The position numbers and the translations under genes were made by a program. From Clostridium sp. AM58-1XD (GTDB lineage: Bacteria > Bacillota > Clostridia > Lachnospirales > Lachnospiraceae), in the NCBI RefSeq assembly GCF_003464085.1, contig NZ_QSDR01000003.1, forward strand, positions 62,001 to 126,000: a DNA stretch of 64,000 nt. Reading direction: 5' to 3'. The notes under the pieces are model-generated. The model saw only the letters and a list, made by a program, of their open reading frames with translations. It did not search any database and was not told the origin of the DNA. This document shows, piece by piece, positions 1 through 9,148 of the stretch (positions within the stretch are counted from its first letter, which is position 1; every line of letters begins with the position of its first letter).

Positions 1-1
1 G

Positions 2-691
2 CAGGCGGCAAAGGATGCCCTCTGCTGTATCGGCCCTAAGACGGTGGCAGTCACCCTGCAGAATGGTCTTGGATGTATGGATATCATGAAGAAATATCTG
101 AGGGAGGAACAGATCTATTATGGTCTGACTGCATACACCAGCGATATGAAAGGACCCGGTCATATAGAACTCACAACCAATGAGAATGTGGGCACCTATT
201 TCTGGGCGCTGAACGGCAGCGTCAGCCCGGAAGCAAAACAGCTGGAAACAGTTATGAGGGAAGCCGGCTTTCACGTGGAGATCACCCGAGAAGTAGATGA
301 ACGGATCTGGAAAAAGCTGATGGTAAACTGTTCAGAAAATACTCTATGCGGAATTCTCCGCATGCGGGTAGGACAGCTGATCCACACGCCGGAGTCTTAT
401 GAAATATTAAAACAGGTGGTTGGAGAGGTCTGCAGTGTGGCGAGAGCAAAGGGGATTGAGATTTCTGATGAGGCAGGACTTGCGTATGTGATGGAGATCA
501 GCCGGGCGGTGGAAGGCCATCTGCCTTCTATGGCTTTGGATATTCAAAAAGGGAGAAAGACAGAGATTGCCTGCCTGAATGAAGCTGTGATCGCAGAGGG
601 AAGAAGGCTGGGTGTAGCCACACCGGCGCTGGAAATGACGGCACAGATGGTGCGGGCTATAGAAAAAAATTACAGTGTACTAGCATTTTGA
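2..691 (+). CDS. Ketopantoate reductase family protein (5' partial)
   Basis: The reading frame is open from the window edge, so the N-terminal Rossmann part is mostly missing. What remains starts with the conserved stretch ending TLQNGLG and includes the C-terminal helical domain with the catalytic-lysine region (IWKKLMVNCSENTLCGILR). The family reduces 2-dehydropantoate to pantoate with NADPH (PanE/ApbA). No pantothenate genes are visible nearby and the surroundings are acid catabolism, so a different 2-keto-acid substrate is possible. Family assignment is firm and the substrate is inferred. Confidence 0.85.
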   Translation, partial: QAAKDALCCIGPKTVAVTLQNGLGCMDIMKKYLREEQIYYGLTAYTSDMKGPGHIELTTNENVGTYFWALNGSVSPEAKQLETVMREAGFHVEITREVDERIWKKLMVNCSENTLCGILRMRVGQLIHTPESYEILKQVVGEVCSVARAKGIEISDEAGLAYVMEISRAVEGHLPSMALDIQKGRKTEIACLNEAVIAEGRRLGVATPALEMTAQMVRAIEKNYSVLAF

Positions 692-747
692 TATTATTAT
701 CAGAATATTTCATCTTATTTAGGGGATGGCAATCACTTATCTAGTTA

Positions 748-776
748 TTGAAAAAGAACCCATAGAATTGTATAAT
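748..776 (+). promoter_or_regulatory. Sigma-A promoter of the Crp-type regulator gene
   Basis: TTGAAA at 748-753 and a perfect TATAAT at 771-776 are separated by 17 bases, about 48 bases before the regulator start codon. This is the best housekeeping promoter match in the first 10 kb. Confidence 0.75.
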
Positions 777-823
777 AGTTAAGAAGTATTTTTCCATGTT
801 GGTCGAGGATTACGGAGGGTTAC

Positions 824-1476
824 ATGCTTCTTAAAAGAGAATTATACAATGATGAGTGGGAGCAGCTGCTGCGTGCCGGCGGACGCCGCAGATATCTGGC
901 GGGTGATGTGATTTATATTCAGGGAAAAAAGAATGTGGGGCTGGTATGCATTACAAAAGGCAAGGCGAAGAACTGTATTTATTACAGTGACGGCACGGAA
1001 AAACTGGTGTGTATTTTAGAGGGACCGGCAGTTACCGGGGAGACGTCTGTGATAGACGGAGAAGGAAGCATAGTCTCCACGGAGGCTTTGACAGAACTGG
1101 AAGCCGTCATCGTGCCTGCCTCTGTGGTAAAGGAACTGATGGGAAAAAATCCGCGGATTATGATGTTTCTGCTGGAATTAAACGCGGAGAAAATCAGGGC
1201 GCTACAATTTCAGGCAGAAAATATTGTGCTGACCACCAGACAGAAGCTGGCAAGAATGCTGATCAATTTCTATTCTTCAGGGTATATACCAGGGAGCCGG
1301 AGGGAAATCTGGTTACCATTACCCATGAGCAGCTGGCAGATTTTTTGGGGACAACCCGCCCCAAGATTACGGGGGCCCTTAATGAATTTGAAAAGGGCGG
1401 CCTGATCAGAAAAAACAGGGGGAGTATTGAGATTATAGACAGCGAGGGTTTAAAACGGATTTATGACTTTGAGTAA
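824..1476 (+). CDS. Crp/Fnr family transcriptional regulator (frameshifted)
   Basis: The start ATG at 824 follows GGAGGG at 814-819. The N-terminal part is a cyclic-nucleotide-binding-like beta-roll domain (about residues 15-120, with the dimer helix through the VLTTRQKLARML region). The C-terminal winged helix (EQLADFLGTTRPKITGALNEFEKGGLI) lies in the next frame. The frame changes between about 1280 and 1310, consistent with one missing base. Joined, the protein is about 217 aa, normal for the family. No Fnr-type cysteine cluster is seen. It may control the downstream M24 genes, which follow on the same strand after a terminator. The break is probably a sequencing error. Confidence 0.8.
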
Positions 1477-1522
1477 CGGGGCGGCAGGCAGTTTGCCGGC
1501 TGACCTGTTACGGAAACAATGA

Positions 1523-1586
1523 GCCGGAATGCGGTACTGGGTATCTGACAGAAGTTCGGATATCCGATATTGCGTTCCGGCTTTTG
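1523..1586 (+). terminator. Rho-independent terminator after the Crp-type gene
   Basis: GCCGGAATGC (1523-1532) pairs with GCGTTCCGGC (1572-1581) with one mismatch and is followed by TTTT. The loop contains a further TATC/GATA pairing. Confidence 0.6.
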
Positions 1587-1652
1587 CTGTCATGAAGATC
1601 ACAGAGCCGGAGTTCAGCGGTTTCGTATATTTATCAGTGATATAGGACGGAA

Positions 1653-1668
1653 TGTTCCGAATGGAACA
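1653..1668. promoter_or_regulatory. Candidate operator upstream of the M24 genes
   Basis: TGTTCC-GAAT-GGAACA is an exact 6-bp dyad about 70 bases before the first M24 start codon. Its position fits a regulator site, and the cognate protein is not known. Confidence 0.3.
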
Positions 1669-1739
1669 GAGGATTTGGGAGCCTCCTTTTATAATGGAAT
1701 TACAGGAACCGAAAGTGATTATAAAAAGGAGGAAGAAAC

Positions 1740-2930
1740 ATGCCAGAAAAGTATCATGAGCGACTGAAATCTCCCATACCCAGGGAAGAGCTGGAGAGGA
1801 GGTCCGGGGCACTTCAGAAAGCGATGAAGGAAGAAGGGATTGACTGTATTGTCGCCCAGAATATTACACAGTATATGGGCGGATGCAACCGGTGGCTGAC
1901 AGACACGACAGCCGAGAATAATTATCCCCAGTCCAGTATTCTGCCGTCTGAGGGAGAAGTCCAGTATATTGCCTGCAGCGGCCCGCCGCTGGATTTATAC
2001 CCCCCGTCCCATCTGCTCAGAATCGGTAAGCCCTACGGAGCGGCCCCCTATTTTTCACCCTTTAATTTTACCCATACATGGGAAGGGCGATTTGTCGTCC
2101 AGTGGGCTGTGGACCACCAGGTGAAGAAAATAGGAATCGCCGGAATGGAGATGTTCTTCTGGAACTATTACAGCTACATAACAGAGCATCTGCCTCAGGT
2201 GGAGGTCGTGGACGCGTCCTCTATGTTCGATGAAATCAGGGCGGTGAAGAGCGGGGATGAATTGGCGTTTATTGAGCATTCTGCGGCAGTGCAGGATAAG
2301 GTGATGGGATATATACCGGCGATCGCCCAGCCAGGCGTGAGGGGGTATGAGATACGTTCCAAGATCATGCAGCTGGTCACAGACCACGGCGGTGAAGAGA
2401 TGGTTGTCATTATGGGACATGGCAGGCGGGGAGAACCATATGATCTGGTTCCTTCGTTCTTCCAGAATGACGCGTTGGAACAGGGGGATGAACTGTACAT
2501 CCGTATGACCACCAGTGGCCCGGGAGGGATGTTCACCACAATCGGAAGAACTTTTTCTATCGGATGCGAACCGTCCCCTCTGATGGTTCGGGGACAGGAC
2601 AGCGTGAAGAAGGCGGAGCAGTATCTGACGGAGCTGATGGTTCCTGGTGGGGACCCACAGGTGGTGTTTGCGTCCTATAACCATTATCTTGAGAGTCATG
2701 GCTATCGAAAGGAAAAAGGGGTATTTGCTTACGGACAGGGATACGACCATGTAGAGCGGCCAAGTATACAGCCGGGAGAGACTATGCAGCTTAAAAAAGA
2801 TATGTGTATGGCAGTCAACATCAGCCTGCAGAGCGAGACAGGTACATCCTATGGTGCCGACACGTACATACTCAAACCGGAGGGAGCAGTCAGGCTGCAC
2901 CGGACGGAACAGGTGATCTTCCGGACATAG
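1740..2930 (+). CDS. M24 family creatinase-like protein lacking metal ligands
   Basis: A 396-aa protein with the two-domain M24 layout: a creatinase-type N-terminal domain (about 20-165) and a pita-bread domain (about 175-396). The start ATG follows AAAGGAGG. In metal-dependent members the core has two Asp, one His and two Glu ligands. Here the usual LID-GA...SD-TRT stretch reads YIRMTTSGPGGMFTTIGRTF, and the two Glu positions near the end are Asn and Ala (MAVNISL, SYGADTY). It is therefore likely metal-free, as creatinase is. His-bearing motifs MGHGRRGE and GQGYDHVERP remain. It is paired with a paralogue immediately downstream. Amidinohydrolase-like or acid-cleaving chemistry is possible; the substrate is unknown. 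Confidence 0.8.
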   Translation: MPEKYHERLKSPIPREELERRSGALQKAMKEEGIDCIVAQNITQYMGGCNRWLTDTTAENNYPQSSILPSEGEVQYIACSGPPLDLYPPSHLLRIGKPYGAAPYFSPFNFTHTWEGRFVVQWAVDHQVKKIGIAGMEMFFWNYYSYITEHLPQVEVVDASSMFDEIRAVKSGDELAFIEHSAAVQDKVMGYIPAIAQPGVRGYEIRSKIMQLVTDHGGEEMVVIMGHGRRGEPYDLVPSFFQNDALEQGDELYIRMTTSGPGGMFTTIGRTFSIGCEPSPLMVRGQDSVKKAEQYLTELMVPGGDPQVVFASYNHYLESHGYRKEKGVFAYGQGYDHVERPSIQPGETMQLKKDMCMAVNISLQSETGTSYGADTYILKPEGAVRLHRTEQVIFRT

Positions 2931-2955
2931 GTGAAAGAAAGGAGTGAAGAAAGGT

Positions 2956-4134
2956 ATGAATCATAAAATCAGAAAAGCAATTTCCGATATGGAATTGAGA
3001 AGAAGATGGGCAGAAACGCGGAAAATACTCCGGGAGAAGGAGTTGGATTTCCTGTTCATGCAGGGGAGCAACATGCATTTGGGCGGTTATATTCGCTGGT
3101 TTACGGATATCCCGGCAGAATATAATTTTCACATGACTGTACTTTTTCCAATCGATGATGAGATGACTCTGGTGAGAACCAGCGCAAGCCCGATTCCTGC
3201 GTGGGCCCTAAGAGGCGTAAAGGAAGTGCGCTATGCACCGTTTGCCCCCACGCTAAACTACACGAGCGGGATGGAGATCGGACTGATTGAGGATTATTTC
3301 AGACAAAGAAGTCCAAAAAGAGTCGGCTATATCGGTGCAGCAATGATGACAGCAGGTCTGATGAAGGCGCTGCTGGAAAAATTCCCCCATACAGAGTTTG
3401 TTGATATCACAGATGAGATTGATCTTGTAAAAGCGCTGAAAAGTGAGGAAGAGATGGAATTTATCCGGGAGACGGCCAGAGTCCATGACGAGGTATGGGC
3501 CGCATTTCCGGCGATTGTAAAACCTGGTATGATGGAATATCAGATTCGTGCTGAAGTCATAAAGCTTCTAATGGATCTTGGTAGCGAAGAGCATTTGATC
3601 TTTATGGGAACGGCAGAACAGGGCAAATCCTGTGGAATGTCAACTTTCCAATATGCCAACAGAAGGGTAAAGGATGGGGACTACGGTACTCTGTTGATGG
3701 AAGTATCCGGCCCGGGCGGCTATTATTGTGAGTCAGCCAGAAATTTCTCCTTCGGAGAGCCGTGCCAGGCATTGAAAGATGCATGGGAAGTGGCGGTGGA
3801 AGGCCAGCAGATGACTGCAGATCTGCTTACGCCGGGACGTGATTCCACGGAAATTGTAGCGAAATACAATGCATTTGTTGCAGAGAAAGGATATAGCCAG
3901 GAGGGACGTCTGTATGGACATTCCCAGGGATATGATTTGATTGAGCGGCCGGCTTTCATGGCGTACAATGAAAACGGTGTTGAGACCATGAAGGTATACG
4001 CAGGAATGAACTGTTCCCTCCATCCATATCTGATTGATGATGAACAGACGGTTTATATCAATGACAATTATTATGTGACAGATCATGGAGCAGAGAAAAT
4101 CCACCGCACGCCCCCAGTGATGATCCTGCTGTAG
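2956..4134 (+). CDS. M24 family creatinase-like protein, second paralogue
   Basis: Start chosen at ATG 2956, 11 bases after GGAG (2941-2944). A GTG at 2944 would sit inside that ribosome site. The protein has the same N-terminal plus pita-bread architecture as its upstream neighbour and about the same length (392 aa). The metal-binding positions are again replaced (GTLLMEVSGPGGYYCESARNF; MNCSLHPYL; INDNYY), so it also looks metal-independent. The conserved HSQGYDLIERP matches GQGYDHVERP in the partner. The 25-base gap suggests one transcript and perhaps a heteromer. The function is not established. Confidence 0.8.
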   Translation: MNHKIRKAISDMELRRRWAETRKILREKELDFLFMQGSNMHLGGYIRWFTDIPAEYNFHMTVLFPIDDEMTLVRTSASPIPAWALRGVKEVRYAPFAPTLNYTSGMEIGLIEDYFRQRSPKRVGYIGAAMMTAGLMKALLEKFPHTEFVDITDEIDLVKALKSEEEMEFIRETARVHDEVWAAFPAIVKPGMMEYQIRAEVIKLLMDLGSEEHLIFMGTAEQGKSCGMSTFQYANRRVKDGDYGTLLMEVSGPGGYYCESARNFSFGEPCQALKDAWEVAVEGQQMTADLLTPGRDSTEIVAKYNAFVAEKGYSQEGRLYGHSQGYDLIERPAFMAYNENGVETMKVYAGMNCSLHPYLIDDEQTVYINDNYYVTDHGAEKIHRTPPVMILL

Positions 4135-4217
4135 AGGATGACAATAAACGGTGTCATTTAAAAGAATCAAGATGCTGCAGCGGATGATTCGCTCGGTCCA
4201 GGCTGAAAATTCAAGAT

Positions 4218-4284
4218 AAAAAAGGAGCGTCGCCCCTGACATGGGATTATTGTGAGTCCATGTCATTGCGCGACGCTCCTTTTT
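4218..4284. terminator. Bidirectional terminator between convergent genes
   Basis: A long stem: AAAAAGGAGCGTCG at the left pairs with CGACGCTCCTTTTT at the right, with an inner TGACATGG/CCATGTCA helix. A-run and T-run flank it, so it can stop transcripts from both sides. Confidence 0.75.
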
Positions 4285-4306
4285 GCCATCTTTGAAAGCG
4301 TTAATT

Positions 4307-5113
4307 TTAAAGAGTGCTTATATAATTCAGGATTTTGTACGACAGTTCGGCAGCCTGGAAACTATCCGGAAACTGCTTGATTTCCAGGGAGTAATACCCG
4401 GAATAGGATGTTTCCCGGAAGCTTTTTAAAACGTTTTTAAAATCGATGTCACCACAGAAGGGAACAAGGCGCTCCGAGTCTGCCAGATGGACAAAACCGA
4501 TGTGATCCGCCGCCAGCCGAATACTTTCTGAAATGTCGGATTCGGTAAATGCCATATGAAACGTATCCAGAAGCAGCTTCAGATTGCTGCATTTCATTTC
4601 GTTGATCCAGTCCAGAGATTCGGAAATGGTATTCAGATTATTAACATTATCATATTTCTGAGGTTCCATAACGATGCCGGCATTCTGCTGTCCCGCATAA
4701 TTACAGAGATCGTAAAAAATCTCATTCAGCAGCTGGAAGGTGCAGTTGACCTGAGAGTTTACTTTACCACGAAATTTTCCGATGATCACAGGGGCCTGGA
4801 AGGCCGCGGAGAAAGGAATCAGCTGCAGTGTCCGCTCCAGCGCTTCCCCACGGATTTCCGGAACAGGGGAGAGCAGGGTCAGGCCGTCCTGTGCCTGCAT
4901 GGGACTGGTGCCGATCGCCGAGATTTTCAAGCCCCGACGGGAAAGGGCCGTATCGATATAGGAGATGCTTAACTCTTTGGGGTCCCGTACGAGGAGTTCT
5001 ACAGCTTCGTAGCCAATCCCTGCAATTGCGTCCAGATTGCTTTCAAAATTGCCTGTGAAGGCCATCAGATTTACATGGCTGTCCGGTGCTGCTATGGGAT
5101 AAGACAGTTTCAT
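4307..5113 (-). CDS. Sugar phosphate isomerase/epimerase family TIM-barrel protein
   Basis: A 268-aa xylose-isomerase-like TIM barrel. Family landmarks are GYEAVELLVRDP near residue 33, VMEPQ mid-protein, LLLDTFHM with the metal-ligand Asp/His, and FVHLADSERL. Such proteins isomerise or epimerise small keto-sugars or dehydrate inositol-type compounds. It is clearly related to the protein at 23857-24693 (same MKL-Y-A-PD opening and VEL...DP motif). Its start lies 3 bases after the stop of the upstream dehydrogenase-like gene on the same strand, so the two form an operon. The substrate is unknown. Confidence 0.8.
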   Translation of the reverse strand: MKLSYPIAAPDSHVNLMAFTGNFESNLDAIAGIGYEAVELLVRDPKELSISYIDTALSRRGLKISAIGTSPMQAQDGLTLLSPVPEIRGEALERTLQLIPFSAAFQAPVIIGKFRGKVNSQVNCTFQLLNEIFYDLCNYAGQQNAGIVMEPQKYDNVNNLNTISESLDWINEMKCSNLKLLLDTFHMAFTESDISESIRLAADHIGFVHLADSERLVPFCGDIDFKNVLKSFRETSYSGYYSLEIKQFPDSFQAAELSYKILNYISTL

Positions 5114-5116
5114 CCG

Positions 5117-6169
5117 CTATGCCTCCTTACGCTTTTTCTGAACTCGTTCGACGATCGCCCTTGCCAGATCCATGGTTGAGGAATTTCCTCCTAAATCTGG
5201 AGTAAGGACCCGCCTTTCCGAGAGGACTTCCATTGTGGACTGCTCTACCCAGGCCGCTTCCTTTAAAGCTCCGATATGACGGAGGAGAAGGGCGCCTGAA
5301 AGGATTAGAGCCACAGGATTGGCTATCCCTTTGCCCGCGATGTCTGGAGCGGCTCCATGAGAAGCTTCAAAGACGGCGACATCGCTGCCGATATTGGCTC
5401 CCGGCGCAAGGCCAAGGCTTCCCACAAGGCCGGCTGCCAGGTCGGATAAAATATCGCCGTATTGATTGGAAGCTACCAGAACATCCAGCTTTTCCGGTGA
5501 TTTTGCAAGATAGAATGCGGTCGCATCTACCATGTAGTCATCTGACTCGATATCAGGATATTTTGCAGCGACCTCGCGGAAACACTTGAGAAACAGCCCG
5601 TCGGTAATGCTGATCGCATTTGCCTTATGGATACAGGATACTTTTTTTCGCCCGTTTTTTCTGGCAAATTCAAAAGAGAAGCGGGCGGCCCTCACTGCGG
5701 CGGCCCTCGTTGTCAGCTTCGTGCATTCAGCTGCGATATCGCCGATTTCATGTTCAATTCCCGAATACACATCCTCTGTAATCTCTCTCATAATTACCAC
5801 GTCCAGATTTTCATAATTTCCTGAAATATTTGGAATTCCGCGGATAGGGCGCGGGCATATGTACAGCTGCAGCTCCCTTCGGATCGCATTGTTCAGGGAC
5901 GGATAAATGTGCTCGCTGCCGTCCTCGTGTACACAGAGCAGGCGGCCTTTAAATTTATCTACAAGAAGAGGGGCTTTGATAGCAAGCCCGATTTCTTTTA
6001 TCTTTTTAACGGATTCCTGCGGAAGCGGATGATGATATTGCTCCATTCCTTCATCTCCGATTGCAATCGGCACCCATTCAAAATTCAGTCCGGTGGATTC
6101 CAATACAGAAAGAGTTGCTTCTGTTATTTCAGGCCCAATGCCATTTCCCTTGATTACGCCAACTTTCAT
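5117..6169 (-). CDS. Isocitrate/isopropylmalate dehydrogenase family protein
   Basis: A 350-aa beta-decarboxylating dehydrogenase. It opens with GVIKGNGIGPEITEA, has the substrate-arginine region (REITEDVYSGIEHE), the Lys in HKANAISITDG, Asp ligands in ASNQYGDILSDLAAG, and the nucleotide loop EASHGAAPDIAGKGIANP. These enzymes oxidise and decarboxylate (2R,3S)-hydroxyacids to 2-keto acids with NAD(P) and Mg/Mn. The length fits short isocitrate, homoisocitrate or tartrate-type enzymes. It is the first gene of a two-gene minus-strand operon with a TIM-barrel isomerase, so a non-TCA hydroxyacid is plausible. AAAGGAG lies just before the ATG. Confidence 0.85.
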   Translation of the reverse strand: MKVGVIKGNGIGPEITEATLSVLESTGLNFEWVPIAIGDEGMEQYHHPLPQESVKKIKEIGLAIKAPLLVDKFKGRLLCVHEDGSEHIYPSLNNAIRRELQLYICPRPIRGIPNISGNYENLDVVIMREITEDVYSGIEHEIGDIAAECTKLTTRAAAVRAARFSFEFARKNGRKKVSCIHKANAISITDGLFLKCFREVAAKYPDIESDDYMVDATAFYLAKSPEKLDVLVASNQYGDILSDLAAGLVGSLGLAPGANIGSDVAVFEASHGAAPDIAGKGIANPVALILSGALLLRHIGALKEAAWVEQSTMEVLSERRVLTPDLGGNSSTMDLARAIVERVQKKRKEA

Positions 6170-6475
6170 AATATAATACTCCTTTTACTGTTATTAATAA
6201 TAATGGTTTCAAATCTCAACGATATGGAATAAAAGTTTGTCTGCATATTTACAGTATAGGCTTTGTGGGAAATTTTGAGAAATAGGATTATAAAAGAAAT
6301 TCCATTCCAAAACGGCATACCTCACATTATTCCACTTTGGAATAGAATTTCATCTATAAATCTATTTCTCCTTTAAAAAATCATTTGATATGATGAGTAT
6401 AGCAAAGTCAAAAACAGGGATAAAAGATAGGAAAATGTCTGCAAACAAAAACATCATGTAAAAAGGAGATGCACC
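6170..6475. other. Divergent intergenic region with a TGGAAT-type dyad
   Basis: This AT-rich region separates the minus-strand dehydrogenase operon from the plus-strand aldolase operon. It contains several ATTCCA/TGGAAT half-sites (around 6230, 6299-6308 and the dyad at 6329-6343). No convincing -35/-10 pair was assigned for either direction. Confidence 0.4.
6329..6343. promoter_or_regulatory. Candidate operator ATTCCA-CTT-TGGAAT
   Basis: A 6-bp dyad (7 bp including the flanking T/A) with a 3-base centre, between divergent operons. A related TTCCATTCCAAAA stretch lies about 20 bases to the left. The binding protein is unknown. Confidence 0.35.
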
Positions 6476-7240
6476 ATGGAAGAACTGAAGGAAAAACTGG
6501 AAAGAGGAGAGAAGATAGCGGGTGTAATGACGAGAATCGTCAGAAATCCGGCCATTGCACTTCTGGCGAAAAATGCAGGTCTGGACTATATTATGATGGA
6601 CTGTGAACACAGTAATTTCACTATGGAGACGATTCACGATATTCTGATTACTGCAAATGCGGTGGGACTGGCAGGCTTTGTAAGGGTTCCGGAAGGAACG
6701 AAGGCGTGGATATCCAGGGTTCTTGATACTGGAGCGGCAGGCGTAATGGTTCCGATGATCGAAACGAGGGAACAGGCGGAAAACCTGGTGCGCTACGCCA
6801 AGTATCAGCCGATCGGCGGCAGAGGGTATACGGCAGGCTGCTGCCATACGGATTATAAAGGCGGAAAACATGCAGATATTATGGAAATGGGAAATCGAAA
6901 AGTAATCGCAATCGCCCAGATCGAGACGAAGAAAGCAGTAGAAAATGCAGAAGAGATCGCTTCGACAGAAGGAATTGACGCGTTGCTGATCGGACCAAAT
7001 GATTTGTCTGTTTCCCTGGGTATTCCGGGAGATTTTCAGAATCCTCTGGAATTAGAAGCGATTAAAACCGTTGCGGCTGCCTGCAGAAAATACGGGAAGG
7101 CCTTTGGGCTTCACGCAGGAGGTTCCCTGCTGGAACAGTTTTCGGATGACTTGACACTCGTTATGAACAGTATGGATACAGATATTCTGGCGGCAGGCCT
7201 AAAGACGGTAAATGATACATGCAGGAATCTTGGAAAGTGA
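6476..7240 (+). CDS. HpcH/HpaI aldolase family protein
   Basis: A 254-aa class II pyruvate-type aldolase. Visible landmarks are MDCEHSNF (family pattern D-EH), GVMVPMIET with the metal Glu nearby, PIGGRGYTA (substrate arginine), and IGPNDLSVSLG near residue 175. The family reversibly cleaves 2-keto-4-hydroxy (deoxy)acids, such as 2-keto-3-deoxy-rhamnonate or 4-hydroxy-2-keto-heptanedioate, to pyruvate and an aldehyde. It heads an operon with a DUF6282 protein and a TTT transporter, so it probably breaks the backbone of the imported acid or a derivative. Start ATG follows AAAAGGAG. Confidence 0.88.
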   Translation: MEELKEKLERGEKIAGVMTRIVRNPAIALLAKNAGLDYIMMDCEHSNFTMETIHDILITANAVGLAGFVRVPEGTKAWISRVLDTGAAGVMVPMIETREQAENLVRYAKYQPIGGRGYTAGCCHTDYKGGKHADIMEMGNRKVIAIAQIETKKAVENAEEIASTEGIDALLIGPNDLSVSLGIPGDFQNPLELEAIKTVAAACRKYGKAFGLHAGGSLLEQFSDDLTLVMNSMDTDILAAGLKTVNDTCRNLGK

Positions 7241-7251
7241 GGGAAACACGT

Positions 7252-8079
7252 ATGACTCTTGAAAATGTTGTGGAGCTTCATGTACACGCAGCTCCGGATA
7301 TCAGAAAGAGATCGGTGGACGACTGGGGAATTGTAGAATCGGCCAACAGGGAGAAAATGCGGGCCGTCGTACTGAAATCCCATTTTTTTCCTACCATGTG
7401 CAGGGCGGAAGATATGCAGAAGATATCAGAAAAAACGCTGATATTCGGCGGTATTGCAATGAACCGCACCGTAGGGGGATTGAATCCTTATGCTGCTGAG
7501 AAAGCAGTCGATATGGGGGCTAAAATCATATGGCTTCCTACCCATGACGCACAGAATCACTGTGAAAAAATGGGAAAGGCGGGAGGGATTTCCGTTATGA
7601 ATGGAAAACGTCCTGCGGACGGCCTGAAGAATATTGTCCAGCTGGCTGCAGAACGAAACGCAGTGCTTGGAACAGGCCATTTATCCCCTTATGAGATCAG
7701 GCATACAGCAGACCTGGCTGTAAAATACGGGGTAAAAAAGCTGGTTGTTAATCATCCGGAACTACATATCGTGAGCCTCTCCATCGAAGAGCAGAAACAG
7801 CTGGCCGAAGCGGGAGCGTATTTTGAAAGAGTATATGCTCAGCCGGTTACGCCAGGCAATTATAAATTAAATCTGGAAGAGAATTACCGGGCGGTTATGG
7901 AAGTGGGATATGAGACGACGATCATATCTACAGATGGGGGGCAGCTGGAAAATCCGTTTTGGACGGAGGCATTGCTTCAATATTTGAATTTTATGGAGGC
8001 AAAAGGGCTGGATCAGAAGAGAATAGAACAAATGGCAGTTAAAAATCCGGCGAAGATGCTGGGTCTGCCGGTAAACTGA
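7252..8079 (+). CDS. DUF6282 family (amidohydrolase-like) protein
   Basis: Start set at ATG 7252, which has GTGAGGG a few bases upstream. An earlier in-frame ATG at 7219 lies inside the aldolase gene. The 275-aa protein opens with a metal-type HxH motif (ELHVHAAPD), then WLPTHDA, GTGHLS, NHPEL and STDGGQ. This spread of His/Asp motifs is typical of TIM-barrel amidohydrolase or PHP-like hydrolases, and the overall pattern fits DUF6282. A lactone or cyclic amide hydrolase feeding the upstream aldolase is a reasonable guess, but no substrate is known. Confidence 0.75.
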   Translation: MTLENVVELHVHAAPDIRKRSVDDWGIVESANREKMRAVVLKSHFFPTMCRAEDMQKISEKTLIFGGIAMNRTVGGLNPYAAEKAVDMGAKIIWLPTHDAQNHCEKMGKAGGISVMNGKRPADGLKNIVQLAAERNAVLGTGHLSPYEIRHTADLAVKYGVKKLVVNHPELHIVSLSIEEQKQLAEAGAYFERVYAQPVTPGNYKLNLEENYRAVMEVGYETTIISTDGGQLENPFWTEALLQYLNFMEAKGLDQKRIEQMAVKNPAKMLGLPVN

Positions 8080-8115
8080 TTCTATAAACATAAGAATAAG
8101 AGAAGGAGAACAGGT

Positions 8116-9132
8116 ATGAAGTTAAGCGCGAAAAATATCATTACATTTGCAGCAGCATTTGGATTTACGTTGTGTCTGGCGGCTTGTGGAGCAAAACAGG
8201 GGACGGAAGGCGCTGATAAAAAGGCGATGGACTTTCCGAAAAAACCAGTTACAGTTGTAGTTCCGTATGGGGCAGGAGGCGGAAACGATACGGTTGCCCG
8301 TATGCTGGCCTCTGTTTCCGATCAATATCTGGGGCAGAAGCTGGTGGTGGAGAATCAGGGCGGAGGCAATACGATTCCCGGATCTGCCAGCGTGGCAAAA
8401 GCAGATCCTGACGGATATACGATTTTACTAAATAATAATACTTCTATTACGGCAGTGACCCAGGTCTATGAAGCCGGTTTTGATCCAAGGGAAGATCTGA
8501 TTCCGTTTGCCACTCCGGGTACATATTCCAACGTGATCTGCGCTGGCCCTGCGGCTCCGGCTAAAACGGCAGAAGAATTTATTGCATACTGTAAAGAGCA
8601 CCCGGGCGAAGTGACCATTTCGTGCGCCGGATATGCGGATGCAACAGGGCTGACAGTTTTCCGTATGATGGATGCCATGGGTATCGAATGCCAGGTCATA
8701 CCGTTTACATCAGGAAGCGAGCAGATATCTAACCTGCTGGGCGGTCACGTGATGTATTCGTCGGTAGCGGGCGGAAACGTAGTGAAGCATGCGCAGGAAG
8801 GAACGGTGGTACCGATCATTGAGACGTGTGGCATTGAAGATAATTCATATAAAGTACCCACCCTGGCGGACCTGGGATATGAAGAGGCTCTTACGCCGAT
8901 CTGCCGTATGTTTTATGCACCGAAAGGTACGCCGGATGAGGTCCTGGATATCCTGGCGGCGGCATTTGAAAAGATGTTCCAGGATGAAGAGATGCAGAAA
9001 ATGTTTGGTGAAATCTATGAGCCGCTGGATCACAGCAGCGTAGACAGAAAGCAGCTGACAGAAGACCATCTGAACGATTATGAAGACTTTGGAACGATCA
9101 TTACGGAGCTGGATTTAAAGAGCAAAGTGTAA
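8116..9132 (+). CDS. TTT transporter substrate-binding lipoprotein (TctC/Bug family)
   Basis: A 338-aa periplasmic-type binding protein anchored as a lipoprotein: N-terminal signal with lipobox LAAC (about residue 24), then the Bug-family opening FPKKPVTVVVPYGAGGGNDTVARML, which forms the carboxylate-binding loops. It captures a di- or tricarboxylate or similar acid for the TctA/TctB permease encoded directly downstream (order C-B-A). AGAAGGAG precedes the ATG. Confidence 0.92.
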   Translation: MKLSAKNIITFAAAFGFTLCLAACGAKQGTEGADKKAMDFPKKPVTVVVPYGAGGGNDTVARMLASVSDQYLGQKLVVENQGGGNTIPGSASVAKADPDGYTILLNNNTSITAVTQVYEAGFDPREDLIPFATPGTYSNVICAGPAAPAKTAEEFIAYCKEHPGEVTISCAGYADATGLTVFRMMDAMGIECQVIPFTSGSEQISNLLGGHVMYSSVAGGNVVKHAQEGTVVPIIETCGIEDNSYKVPTLADLGYEEALTPICRMFYAPKGTPDEVLDILAAAFEKMFQDEEMQKMFGEIYEPLDHSSVDRKQLTEDHLNDYEDFGTIITELDLKSKV

Positions 9133-9148
9133 ATGACGGAGGAAGTAT

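Noticed and set aside
2055..2900. 281-residue open frame on the minus strand
   Set aside because: It is antisense to the first M24 gene, has no ribosome site and no recognisable motifs.
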